From NCBI RefSeq assembly GCF_008017805.1, contig NZ_VRTT01000078.1, forward strand, positions 1 to 34,441: a DNA stretch of 34,441 nucleotides, written 5' to 3'. The DNA comes from Paenibacillus sp. N3.4. Its GTDB lineage: Bacteria > Bacillota > Bacilli > Paenibacillales > NBRC-103111. Both the position numbers and the translations under genes were made by a program. Below the pieces are notes generated by a model. That model made no database searches, was not told the origin of the DNA, and worked only from the letters and a program-made list of their open reading frames with translations. Shown here in pieces: positions 27,501 to 34,441 of this stretch. Position 1 is the first letter of the stretch. Each line of letters begins with the position of its first letter.

Positions 27501-28322
27501 CTTCGCTGTAGCTGTATCTACCTCAAACAGCACGCCATGCTCTTCGCGCAGTGATTCTACACGGGCGAGAAGCTCCTTCGCCCTTACCGTATCGCCTTTT
27601 TTGGCGTAATACCATACCAATAAACAAGTCAGATCCGGTCGTTCACAACCGCCGTAATACGTATCGCTTCCGCAGAGTCTAACCCCTTTGCCAACTAGCG
27701 TTTCTTCCAATTGATATAACGCTTCAATCAGTATGCGATCTTCAATGCCCAGCATCCCGAAGGGAATAGCGGCTGCAATGATGTCGCCATGAATCGACGT
27801 ATCGCCTAGCTGGCTGACCACTCGGCCGTCTTTAATAAATTTTGCGAACAAGAGCTCGCGAATGGATTTTAACAGACGTACTCCCGTCTCCCCGACACCG
27901 TGCTGAACATTCGATTGTATAGCAGCGAAATAAATCGCCAAATGACTGAGATAAATGCCTTGGCCTTCCCCTTGCAGCCAGTGAGGCTGCGGCTTCTGCC
28001 AGTTCGTTTCAATCTCCTGCACCGTCGCTCGTATAAACGTCAGCATCTCTGCGCCAAAAGATGAATCGTCCGTCGATTTGAGATACTCTCCCAAAGTCCA
28101 CATCACGAGCGCCTTCTCCGTTAATGCCGCTTGTTCTAATCGCTCGCTTTCATTAATAACTCGTAATAAAGCAACCGTCTGCTCAGCTTCTCCCTTTTGC
28201 ACAAGGGCATAGCCTAAAAAAGCCAAATCACGCAGACTTGCCTTCTGCCCTTCTATCGTTACTTCTCCGGTTAAAGCATGAATCTCGTAGTCCAAACTCC
28301 GCTGCATATCCTGTGTATTCAC
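24553..28322 (-). pseudogene. Intracellular GH15-like/GH31 fusion glycosidase, frameshifted
   Basis: With the frame repaired this is a protein of about 1,255 residues without a signal peptide. Residues 1 to about 320 look like an all-helical six-hairpin domain related to GH15 glucoamylase: SLRDLAFLGYALVQKGE, HWLQGEGQGIYLSHLAIYF, SDTYYGGCERPDLTCLLVWYYAKKGD and GVLFEVDTATAKEPLMLEYW, with glutamates in both expected catalytic regions. A beta-sandwich like that of CtsY follows (ERFPREPEAGDAVIV). The GH31 part has the nucleophile Asp in DGFKTDGGEF and the acid/base Asp in HWAGDERS. The two frames overlap at 26670-26766; the shift lies at about 26770-26830 in very GC-rich DNA and is of the one-base-missing type. 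The start is a GTG at 28322 with an AAGGAGG site seven bases upstream. It is probably the enzyme that opens imported cycloalternan. Confidence 0.85.
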
Positions 28323-28381
28323 CCTATGTCCTCCTTGCTCTATCTACCCAATTTATCTGCATATTTCCTCGATTAGGATAC

Positions 28382-28410
28382 AAAAAGGGGCCGTTTTCTC
28401 AACAAGCCCC
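28382..28410 (-). terminator. Leaky terminator/attenuator after the binding-protein gene
   Basis: On the minus strand GGGGC pairs with GCCCC around a 14-base loop that can form extra pairs (GTT/AAC), and TTTTTG follows. It lies between the binding-protein stop codon and the GH15/GH31 gene. Partial termination here would give more binding protein than enzyme. Confidence 0.65.
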
Positions 28411-28438
28411 GTTTGCCATGCCCCTGCTATATGTGCCT

Positions 28439-29794
28439 TTATTTTGTTACCAGCTTCTCAATTTTGGCTTGCGCCTCATTGAGCGCTTTTTCAGCTGTAT
28501 AATCCTGCTTCAGTTTCGCTTTATCCAGTTCATCCCCGATGGCTTTGGTCAAATCGTTCCATTTGTCCGGAATCGGACCTACAGGCGTAAGGACAAGGGT
28601 ATTCAACGCTTCAAGCACAATCTTTTTCGATGCCGGAGGCGTTTGTTTGAAATAAGCTTCCATCACTTTTTCATCCGATACAGCCGGTACGCTCCAGCCC
28701 TTCTCAATGCGCTTGCTAACGACGGCTGGGTCGGAAGACATGAACTTAATAAACTTCCAAGCCGCATCCGCATTTTTCGTTTTATCCGAAACAACCAGAC
28801 CGTCGGCAAAGAAATGATGCGCCTTTTTCGTATTGCCCGGCTCCAGCGCTATGTCCCATTTGAAAGAAGCGTCTGCAAAACGTCCGAAATTCCAAATACC
28901 AGCGCGCAGCATGGCTATTTTGCCCGCTTTGAAAGCATTCAGATCCGCATCCGGTTGGTTGAATGTATCGTCATTCAGGGCAGGCGACACTTTGTACTTT
29001 CTCGCTTTATCCAGCATCCAGTTCAATGCTTCGATATTTTCCTTACTGTTCACCGTAGGCTTGCCGTCTGCACTCCAGATGCCTCCGCCGTTCTGTGCGA
29101 TGGTTTTGTAGAACTCATAGAATTGGATCGGAGAATACGTTCCCCATACGCCGCTCTTCGCATCTGTCAGCTTCTGAGCCGCTTCCAATTCTTGTTTCCA
29201 TGTCCAATCTGCCTTCGGATAGTCAACTTGCTTTTTGTCAAACAAGTCCTTATTATAGAAAAGAACTACGTCCGAAAAAGACTCTACGACGCCATATTGT
29301 TTACTGTTATATTTGAAAGAGTCATAAGCAAGACCTTTATAGATTTCCGGCTTGAACGTCGTGTCCTTCGCAATGATCGGCGTCAAGTCCTTTAATGTAT
29401 TTTTGGCAGCATAAGAGACGAAGTTTTCGTACCCGACCTCGAATACGTCAGGCGCATCCCCCGATGCGAGCTGTGTATTCAGCTTCGTGTAGTAGTTATT
29501 GTAGTCGACGATATCCACTTTGACCTTCACGTCAGGATTCGCCGCTTCGAACGCCTTCACCATATCGGCGAGCGTCTGCTCTTGCGAGCCGCTGGCCGTA
29601 TACTGCATGAATTTAAGGGTAACCGGATCTTTCTTCGTCTCTGGTGTAGCCGCAGTTGTCGCTGCTGCCGTCGGTTCCTGTTTAGGAGCCACCGAAGATG
29701 TCGCCCCTGGCTTGCTGTCTGATCCACACCCCGTAGCTGCAAGTGATACTACCACGCCTAAAGCAACGACCCAACCCGTTTTTTTAGTTACCAT
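28439..29794 (-). CDS. Oligosaccharide-binding lipoprotein of the cycloalternan cluster
   Basis: This 451-residue family 1 solute-binding protein has lipobox AATGC (lipidated C23) and a long Ala/Thr-rich linker. The mature fold starts DPVTLKFMQYTASGSQEQTLADMV and ends in EAQAKIEKLVTK, typical of CUT1 sugar importers. It stands after the two permeases, in the reverse of the usual order. The ATG at 29794 has a GAGGG site seven bases upstream. Its position between importer genes and three GH31-type genes makes the cyclic tetrasaccharide or related alpha-glucan oligosaccharides the likely ligand. Listeria has a comparable importer linked to cycloalternan enzymes, which supports this by analogy only. 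Confidence 0.92.
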   Translation of the reverse strand: MVTKKTGWVVALGVVVSLAATGCGSDSKPGATSSVAPKQEPTAAATTAATPETKKDPVTLKFMQYTASGSQEQTLADMVKAFEAANPDVKVKVDIVDYNNYYTKLNTQLASGDAPDVFEVGYENFVSYAAKNTLKDLTPIIAKDTTFKPEIYKGLAYDSFKYNSKQYGVVESFSDVVLFYNKDLFDKKQVDYPKADWTWKQELEAAQKLTDAKSGVWGTYSPIQFYEFYKTIAQNGGGIWSADGKPTVNSKENIEALNWMLDKARKYKVSPALNDDTFNQPDADLNAFKAGKIAMLRAGIWNFGRFADASFKWDIALEPGNTKKAHHFFADGLVVSDKTKNADAAWKFIKFMSSDPAVVSKRIEKGWSVPAVSDEKVMEAYFKQTPPASKKIVLEALNTLVLTPVGPIPDKWNDLTKAIGDELDKAKLKQDYTAEKALNEAQAKIEKLVTK

Positions 29795-29880
29795 TGTTTA
29801 ACCCTCTTTTCTTCTCAATTTAGTTCCATCTTCTTTGCAACCTGCACGCCTTCCCTCTGGTCAGCGCATCACCCCTCTCA

Positions 29881-30711
29881 TTATCCTTTCACACCACTCA
29901 TCGTCATTCCTTTGATAAAATATTTCGATGCGAACAGGAACACGATGAAAATAGGAATAAAACTAATCACATTGCCCGCCATAAGAATGTTCCATTCCGT
30001 CGCCCATCTGCCTTGCAGCTTGCTTAAACCGATCGGAAGCGTCATTAGATTTTTATCGCTTGTCACAATTAACGGCCATAAGAAATTGTTCCAAGAAGCC
30101 ATAAAAGCAAAGATTGCGAGCGTTGCAACAGCCGGCTTACTGAGCGGAAGAATAATGCTCGTAAATACACGCACATACGAAGCTCCATCTATGCGCGCCG
30201 CCTCGATCAACGGATCTGGAATCGTCATGATGTGCTGTCTGAGCAGGAATGTACCATAGGCACTGAAAATCCCTGGTAAAATCAAACCCAAGTACGTATT
30301 GATCAGATTCAGCTTCTGAAACACGATGAAAAGCGGCGTCATTGTCACCTGCATCGGAATCATCATCGTAATTAAATAAAGAACGAACAGCGTCTCTCTA
30401 CCCCGAAAAGGGATTTTGGCAAATACAAAGGCCGCCATTGCGCATACGACGATCTGTGCCACCGTTGTTACTAAGGACACGATTAAACTGTTGCCCAAGA
30501 ATCTGTAAATGGGAAAATACTTCGTTATTTCCACGTAATTGCTGAATTTGAACGTATCCGGGATCAAATTAGGAGGCATTCTCACGACCTCAAGACTGTC
30601 TTTAAATGATCCTGACAGCATCCAAACGAACGGAAACATAAGAACGACAGCAGCCACAAGCAAGATAAGGTGTGACAGCAGGTTTCGATACGGCATGTAT
30701 TTATCTGTCAT
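29881..30711 (-). CDS. Oligosaccharide ABC transporter permease (MalG type)
   Basis: This 276-residue CUT1-family membrane permease has six hydrophobic segments, the first at about 10-30 (LLSHLILLVAAVVLMFPFVWMLSGSFK in part). The EAA loop reads EAARIDGASYVRVFTSIILPLSKP in its region, and the usual ending GMTMSGVKG is present. Its ATG lies 11 bases inside the end of the preceding permease gene and has an AAGGTGG site seven bases upstream. It pairs with the MalF-type permease and needs an ATPase encoded elsewhere, since none is in the window. Confidence 0.93.
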   Translation of the reverse strand: MTDKYMPYRNLLSHLILLVAAVVLMFPFVWMLSGSFKDSLEVVRMPPNLIPDTFKFSNYVEITKYFPIYRFLGNSLIVSLVTTVAQIVVCAMAAFVFAKIPFRGRETLFVLYLITMMIPMQVTMTPLFIVFQKLNLINTYLGLILPGIFSAYGTFLLRQHIMTIPDPLIEAARIDGASYVRVFTSIILPLSKPAVATLAIFAFMASWNNFLWPLIVTSDKNLMTLPIGLSKLQGRWATEWNILMAGNVISFIPIFIVFLFASKYFIKGMTMSGVKG

Positions 30712-31585
30712 AGGTTACCCACCTTTTCTGAAGCTGCTGCTGAGCAATCGTGACCACAAAGATGATGACGAATAGGATCCATGACTGTGCAGAAGCGAAG
30801 CCCATTTTATAACTTTGGAACGCGTTCCCGTAAATTTGCTGTACGAGCGTGCTCGTTTGTCCGGCAGGGCCGCCATTGGTCATAACAAGTACCTGATCAA
30901 AGAGCTGGAAGCCGTTAATCAGAGAAATAACAAGGACGAAGAAGATACTTGGCGTCAGCAGCGGAAGTGTTACACGGAAAAATTGTTGAAAACCTCCGGC
31001 TCCGTCAATCGTCGCCGCTTCGTAATAGTCATCCGAGATGTCCTGTAAACCAGCGAGCAGAATGACCGTTACGTACCCGATATCTTTCCAAACGCTCACC
31101 GCGATAATGGAAGGCATCGCCCAGAAAAAGTCTTGCAGCCATACAGGTCCTTGAACGCCTACCAAAGACAATAAATAGTTGATAAGCCCATTCTGACCAT
31201 TTAGCAACCATCGCCACACGATGGAAACCGCTACCCAGGAGGTAATCACCGGCACGAAGATGAAAATTCGGTACAGCTTTACTCCCCTCAGCTTCCGATT
31301 CAGCAAAACGGCGAACAACAAACCCAAAACAATGACGGAAGGAATGTAGCCGACGATATATTTGAGAATGTTAAGAAGTGATGTAAGCGTCTTCTCGTCT
31401 TGCAAAGCTTCTTTGTAGTTATCGATCCCGACGAACTTTGCTGGGGTCAGCAGATCCCAATTCGTGAAGGAGATCACGGCCGATGAGAGCATCGGAATCA
31501 GCTGAAAGAGAAGCAGACCCATTAAACTCGGAAATAAGAATCCAATAATGACAGCTGTTCTGGAAAATCGTTTTTGTCCTACCAT
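30701..31585 (-). CDS. Oligosaccharide ABC transporter permease (MalF type)
   Basis: This CUT1-family permease is 294 residues from the chosen start, with six membrane segments beginning at about residue 12 (VIIGFLFPSLMGLLLFQL). The ATPase-contact loop reads EAATIDGAGGFQQFFRVTLP. I choose the ATG at 31585 (MVGQKRFSRTAV) over the one at 31615 because an AAAGGAGA site lies five bases before it. It begins 32 bases after the lacI-type gene and so is probably on the same message. It forms the import channel with the following permease. Confidence 0.93.
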   Translation of the reverse strand: MVGQKRFSRTAVIIGFLFPSLMGLLLFQLIPMLSSAVISFTNWDLLTPAKFVGIDNYKEALQDEKTLTSLLNILKYIVGYIPSVIVLGLLFAVLLNRKLRGVKLYRIFIFVPVITSWVAVSIVWRWLLNGQNGLINYLLSLVGVQGPVWLQDFFWAMPSIIAVSVWKDIGYVTVILLAGLQDISDDYYEAATIDGAGGFQQFFRVTLPLLTPSIFFVLVISLINGFQLFDQVLVMTNGGPAGQTSTLVQQIYGNAFQSYKMGFASAQSWILFVIIFVVTIAQQQLQKRWVTYDR

Positions 31586-31617
31586 GTCGTTCTCCTTTCC
31601 CGGCAACCAAGTCACGA

Positions 31618-32643
31618 CTACTCCCTGGTTCTGACCGTTCCTCTTTCCATAATGGTGAGGGGCAGCATAATTTCATTCGCTTCCTGTCCGCCATCCCCTT
31701 GAATCATGTTAATCAGGTGTTCGGCTGCGATGGCACCCTTTTCCGTAATATTTTGCCGAATCGTCGTTAACGGAGGCAGAAACATTTTGGACATGGAGAT
31801 ATCATCGAAACCGATTACGGAGATATCATCAGGCACTCTTTTACCCACATCCATTAAGCTCCTTATAGCCCCAAACGCAACCATGTCCCCTGTAGCAAAG
31901 ACGGCTGTAATTTCTGGATACTTGTCAGCAATCAATTGTCCTGCTGCTATCCCATGCTCATAGCTCATCGAATCTTCAAACACATAATCCGGGTTGTAGA
32001 AAAAGTTGGCCTCGCGGATTGCCCGTTTATAGCCGAGGAATCGTTTCTCTACGACGCCATCCCTTCGAATGGCCCCTGTAATGAGTCCGATGTTCGAATG
32101 CCCCTTGTCGATCAAATACTTCGTTGCCAGATAGCCTCCATATTCGTCATCAATGCCAATCCGCTTGAAGTAATGATCATTAATGTAACTGTCGATCAAG
32201 ACAATCGGGATGTTAATTTTTTTGAAGCCATCATAAAACTGTTCGGGATAAATCCCCATCATAATGGCCCCATCCAGGTTGCGCTGGACCGATAGGTCCA
32301 AATAGCTCTCCCCCTGGTTAACGCCTGACAATAACAAATGGTAACCGTACTCCCTCAATTTCCCCTCAATTCCGCTAATCATCTCGCTGTAGAAAGGGTT
32401 TTCAAGAATAAGCTGTTTATGCGATTCGGTTTGCGGAATGACAATGCCTATAAGCTTCGACTGATTCTTAACCAAGCTTCTAGCGGAGAAATCGGGTATA
32501 TAGTTGATGGTTTCAATGATTTTGTTGATTCGATCAATGGTCTCCGTCGAAACCTTATCGAATCTGCCATTCAAAGCATAGGAGACAGCGGCTGTAGAGA
32601 CGCCTGCGGCTTTGGCTACGTCCTTAATAGTTGGTTTTTTCAT
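31618..32643 (-). CDS. LacI-family transcriptional regulator of the cycloalternan cluster
   Basis: This 341-residue regulator has an N-terminal LacI helix-turn-helix (TIKDVAKAAGVSTAAVSYALNG), a hinge helix (SARSLVKNQS) and a periplasmic-binding-protein-like effector domain (IGIVIPQTES onward, with DDEYGGYLATKYLIDKGH and VIGFDDISMS). A GAGGG site precedes the ATG at 32643. It is the first gene of the operon. A strong promoter just upstream is overlapped by a near-perfect LacI-type palindrome, with a second one 86 bp away, so autoregulation and control of the whole cluster are likely. The effector is probably cycloalternan or a breakdown product; that is inference. Confidence 0.94.
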   Translation of the reverse strand: MKKPTIKDVAKAAGVSTAAVSYALNGRFDKVSTETIDRINKIIETINYIPDFSARSLVKNQSKLIGIVIPQTESHKQLILENPFYSEMISGIEGKLREYGYHLLLSGVNQGESYLDLSVQRNLDGAIMMGIYPEQFYDGFKKINIPIVLIDSYINDHYFKRIGIDDEYGGYLATKYLIDKGHSNIGLITGAIRRDGVVEKRFLGYKRAIREANFFYNPDYVFEDSMSYEHGIAAGQLIADKYPEITAVFATGDMVAFGAIRSLMDVGKRVPDDISVIGFDDISMSKMFLPPLTTIRQNITEKGAIAAEHLINMIQGDGGQEANEIMLPLTIMERGTVRTRE

Positions 32644-32658
32644 TCGTTATCCCTCGAT

Positions 32659-32676
32659 TAGTTATACGTTTAACTA
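32659..32676. promoter_or_regulatory. LacI-type operator O1 overlapping the start of transcription
   Basis: TAGTTATACGTTTAACTA is palindromic at 16 of 18 positions with a central CG, the usual form of LacI/CcpA-family operators. On the minus strand it starts one base after the -10 box, so bound repressor would block the start site. Confidence 0.8.
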
Positions 32677-32677
32677 G

Positions 32678-32706
32678 ATTATATAAGATGAATTCACTTT
32701 TAACAA
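32678..32706 (-). promoter_or_regulatory. Sigma-A promoter of the cycloalternan operon
   Basis: On the minus strand TTGTTA (-35, 32706-32701) and TATAAT (-10, 32683-32678) are separated by exactly 17 bases. The lacI ATG is 34 bases downstream of the -10 box. This is the best promoter in the window. Confidence 0.85.
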
Positions 32707-32708
32707 GA

Positions 32709-32722
32709 TGGTAACGCTATCT
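32709..32722. promoter_or_regulatory. Possible cre (CcpA) site next to the -35 box
   Basis: TGGTAACGCTATCT differs at one position from the degenerate cre pattern TGNNANCGNNNNCA. It lies two bases upstream of the -35 box, where CcpA binding would repress. The pattern is loose and occurs by chance, so support is modest. Confidence 0.35.
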
Positions 32723-32747
32723 TTTTTATTAATTACCTATAAACCAT

Positions 32748-32759
32748 TTAAACGTTTAA
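32748..32759. promoter_or_regulatory. LacI-type operator O2
   Basis: TTAAACGTTTAA is a perfect 12-base palindrome and shares ACGTTTAACTA (continuing to 32762) with O1. Centres of O1 and O2 are 86 bp apart, close to eight helical turns, which suits repression by DNA looping. O2 also lies about 45 bases upstream of the -10 box of the divergent thioesterase gene. Confidence 0.7.
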
Positions 32760-32804
32760 CTAAATCGGACTAGACTCTCATCCCAGTAAGGAGCAAGAAT
32801 AGGA

Positions 32805-32810
32805 TATAAT
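32805..32810 (+). promoter_or_regulatory. Possible -10 box for the hotdog thioesterase gene
   Basis: A perfect TATAAT lies 73 bases before the ATG at 32883, but no convincing -35 box stands 16-18 bases upstream. It is therefore a weak or activator-dependent promoter at best. Confidence 0.4.
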
Positions 32811-32882
32811 AAACGAGTATACCTACTAGTAAATGCACTGATGCGCAGGACTATACTTCGTTCTTAAAAGGAGAAAGCCAAT

Positions 32883-33275
32883 ATGGAGTCAAGGTTAGAG
32901 ATTATCGTTCGGTCCACCGAAATAGATGTAAATGGACACGTCAATAATGCCAAGTATTTGGAGTATCTGGAATGGGGTCGGGAGGAGTGGTATGAGCTTG
33001 CCGAGCTACCTTACGAGGTGTTCAGTCAAATGGGCATCCAAACCGTAACGGTCAACATCTCCATCAATTATAAAAAAGAATGCAAACAGGGCGAACACTT
33101 AACGATAACTTGCCACCCTGAGCGAATGGGACGCTCCAGCTATGTGCTGAAACAGGAGATTTACAACAAACTAGGCGAGCTCTGTGCAGATGCGCTCGTT
33201 ACTAGCGTCACGATGGATCATCAGACGCGTAAAAGTCGCGAGGCGCCGGATGTTTTGCGGAAGCATTTTGAGTGA
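32883..33275 (+). CDS. YbgC/FadM-like hotdog acyl-CoA thioesterase
   Basis: This 130-residue protein has the single hotdog fold of 4-hydroxybenzoyl-CoA-type thioesterases. The active-site segment TEIDVNGHVNNAKYLEYLEWGREEW carries the conserved D15, H19 and E30 region. It would hydrolyse acyl-CoA in the cytoplasm as a dimer or tetramer; the acyl group is not evident. An AAGGAG site lies nine bases before the ATG. It is divergent from the lacI operon and probably not part of it, although O2 lies in the shared upstream region. Confidence 0.9.
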   Translation: MESRLEIIVRSTEIDVNGHVNNAKYLEYLEWGREEWYELAELPYEVFSQMGIQTVTVNISINYKKECKQGEHLTITCHPERMGRSSYVLKQEIYNKLGELCADALVTSVTMDHQTRKSREAPDVLRKHFE

Positions 33276-33315
33276 GCTAGCGTTTCTTTGAATAAACTGA
33301 GAATGAACTAGCGGT

Positions 33316-33885
33316 TCACAGAGTCTCTGTGGATAACTTTTGACCGAGTGTCGTGAGCAGGCCGTCCATGCTTGCGACATTTTTTTCTTGCCAATATTCG
33401 TGCAGTCCCTCTGGGCCTTTATTACTTGCCCATTTTTGAAGCGTAGGCCGATCACCCTCATACGTGTAAAAGGGGACGCTAAATCCACAGGATGTTTTTA
33501 CGGCATGGACATCGACAACAATGATTTGCCTGGCACCGGGCAACAGCGTAAACCGTGGCGCCAGCTCCTCCCACTCCGCAGTGCCGGCCAATACAACGCG
33601 CCCTTTTCCATACAAGCGCAAAATCATTGGAGGTCCCTCCACCGCGATGAACATCACCGTTATACGGCCGTTCTCTTCAAGGTGCGCACTCGTTTCATTC
33701 CCGCTTCCTGTCAAATCCAAATAAGCGACTTCATGGGAGGATAAAATACGCAGCACATCATGGCCCTTCGGCGAGAGATTAACATGCCCTTCCGCGTCAA
33801 GGGGAGCTGAACCAACAAAAAACAAGTGCTGCTTGCTTATAAAAGCCTCATGCTCAGGAAGAATCGACTCAAACATTTTGCCCAT
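33316..33885 (-). CDS. Pyridoxamine 5'-phosphate oxidase-like flavin-binding protein
   Basis: This protein is 189 residues from the chosen start. Its split-barrel layout recalls the pyridoxamine-phosphate-oxidase-like family: FISKQHLFFVGSAPLDAEGHVNLSPKGHD (about 15-43), then ELNENGRITVMFIA-like strands and an RLYGKGRVV motif. Many relatives bind FMN or F420, but the substrate is unknown here. I prefer the ATG at 33885 because GGAGG lies eight bases upstream, inside the first codons of the longer frame that starts at 33900. It converges with the hotdog thioesterase gene with 40 bases between them. Confidence 0.85.
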   Translation of the reverse strand: MGKMFESILPEHEAFISKQHLFFVGSAPLDAEGHVNLSPKGHDVLRILSSHEVAYLDLTGSGNETSAHLEENGRITVMFIAVEGPPMILRLYGKGRVVLAGTAEWEELAPRFTLLPGARQIIVVDVHAVKTSCGFSVPFYTYEGDRPTLQKWASNKGPEGLHEYWQEKNVASMDGLLTTLGQKLSTETL

Positions 33886-33927
33886 ATCGTCCGCCTCCAT
33901 TGAATCCTATTTTTCTCTATTATGCCT

Positions 33928-33949
33928 CTTTCACTCTTATATGTGAAAG
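33928..33949. promoter_or_regulatory. Palindrome before the oxidase-like gene
   Basis: CTTTCAC and GTGAAAG form a perfect seven-base inverted repeat around eight bases, about 45 bases upstream of the chosen start. It may be an operator for this gene. No T-tract suggests a terminator. Confidence 0.4.
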
Positions 33950-34205
33950 ACATGAAATGTATATATGTAATAGATAATACCTATTAACAACCCTATTGCT
34001 TAAACCTCGGATGAAAAAGTCATGCCCTCCATACAGCTCGTACCAAAGAGAAAATAGGGTTATCCATGCTTGGATCCTTTTTAGGGGATGATGGACAGGA
34101 ACCTGTTGGAGTTTAATTTAATAGGACTTTTTTGTTTGGATTTAATAAGTGAAGACAGAATTGATAAAACTTCGAATCAAGCTATGCAGGATGGTACATG
34201 TATCG
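33950..34205. other. Non-coding stretch, nothing recognised
   Basis: This A/T-rich DNA lies between the oxidase-like gene and the terminal repeat. I see no reasonable reading frame, RNA gene or strong hairpin in it. A minus-strand TTGTTA near 33997 with CATATA 17 bases further is a weak promoter candidate for the oxidase-like gene. Confidence 0.5.
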
Positions 34206-34441
34206 ATTTTTATGAGATCATCTAAGCTTCTAATAAAATTGTTCTGCGGAGCTCTGAGGGCAATCTGACCCAATTTATTTGCAATTTAAAATGTTCAAAG
34301 ATTGTGTCTCTGGAACGCTGCAAAAGGTGCTTACAGCTCGGCATTTTTATGAGATCATCTAAGCTTCTAATAAAATTGTTCTGCGGAGCTCTGAGGGCAA
34401 TCTGACCCAATTTATTTGCAATTTAAAATGTTCAAAGATTG
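34206..34441. repeat. 137-bp tandem repeat, second copy cut by the window end
   Basis: The unit starting ATTTTTATGAGATCATCTAA at 34206 begins again at 34343 and is identical for all 99 bases available. The period of 137 is not a multiple of three, so a repeated protein is unlikely. The one open frame across it (62 codons, minus strand) has no ribosome binding site. The number of copies beyond the window is unknown. Confidence 0.92.

Noticed and set aside
28238..29395. 385-codon plus-strand frame opposite the binding-protein gene
   Set aside because: The opposite strand encodes an intact lipoprotein with lipobox and ribosome binding site. The plus frame has no recognisable domain and no ribosome binding site.
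34222..34410. 62-codon minus-strand frame across the tandem repeat
   Set aside because: The repeat period of 137 is not a multiple of three, there is no ribosome binding site, and the frame merely crosses both repeat copies.
1..34441. CRISPR arrays, tRNA or rRNA genes, prophage genes
   Set aside because: No regularly spaced short repeats, no tRNA-like cloverleaf or rRNA sequence and no phage structural or integrase genes were seen.

Overview
This window looks like a draft contig from Paenibacillus or a close relative (Paenibacillaceae). Most genes sit on the minus strand and have strong AGGAGG-type ribosome binding sites. There are two YesM/YesN-style sugar-uptake hallmarks, a GlgD protein, a YtxH protein, and close homologues of the two cycloalternan enzymes known from Bacillus/Sporosarcina globisporus. 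Both ends lie in repetitive DNA: a class C group II intron on the left and a 137-bp tandem repeat on the right. The window is therefore probably a whole contig.

Region 1 (1-4500): 5' end of a group II intron inserted just after a terminator hairpin; a membrane-anchored protein of unknown function; glgD without glgC; a response-regulator/SpoIIE-type phosphatase; and, divergently, a ytxH gene behind a sigma-B-like promoter, followed by a small hypothetical gene.

Region 2 (4568-12996, minus strand): a sugar-acid operon. In transcription order it holds a solute-binding lipoprotein, two ABC permeases (the second broken by a one-base deletion), a YesM-type histidine kinase, a YesN-type AraC response regulator, a KDPG/KDPGal aldolase and a galactonate dehydratase (dgoD). 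No 2-keto-3-deoxygalactonate kinase is present here.

Region 3 (13157-16533): fumarase fumC, an LtrA-family membrane protein, then about 0.7 kb without genes that holds an 83-bp inverted-repeat element.

Region 4 (16534-32760, minus strand): the main find, a cycloalternan (cyclic tetrasaccharide) cluster. Order of transcription: lacI-type regulator, two ABC permeases, binding lipoprotein, an intracellular GH15-like/GH31 fusion, a small thioesterase-like alpha/beta hydrolase with Cys in the nucleophile position, secreted ctsY-like isomaltosyltransferase and secreted ctsZ-like 6-alpha-glucosyltransferase. The likely scheme is: CtsZ and CtsY convert starch-type alpha-glucans outside the cell into the cyclic tetrasaccharide, the ABC importer takes it up, and the cytoplasmic GH31 fusion opens and degrades it. 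A sigma-A promoter flanked by two matching LacI-type palindromes 86 bp apart stands before lacI. Both the fusion gene and ctsY carry one-base-deletion-type frameshifts.

Region 5 (32883-34441): a hotdog acyl-CoA thioesterase, a pyridoxamine-phosphate-oxidase-like protein, and the terminal tandem repeat.

Three genes (permease, ctsY, GH15/GH31) each show the same kind of shift, one base missing. At two of the three sites restoring one base in a short homopolymer repairs the frame. Indel errors in the assembly are a serious alternative to real decay.
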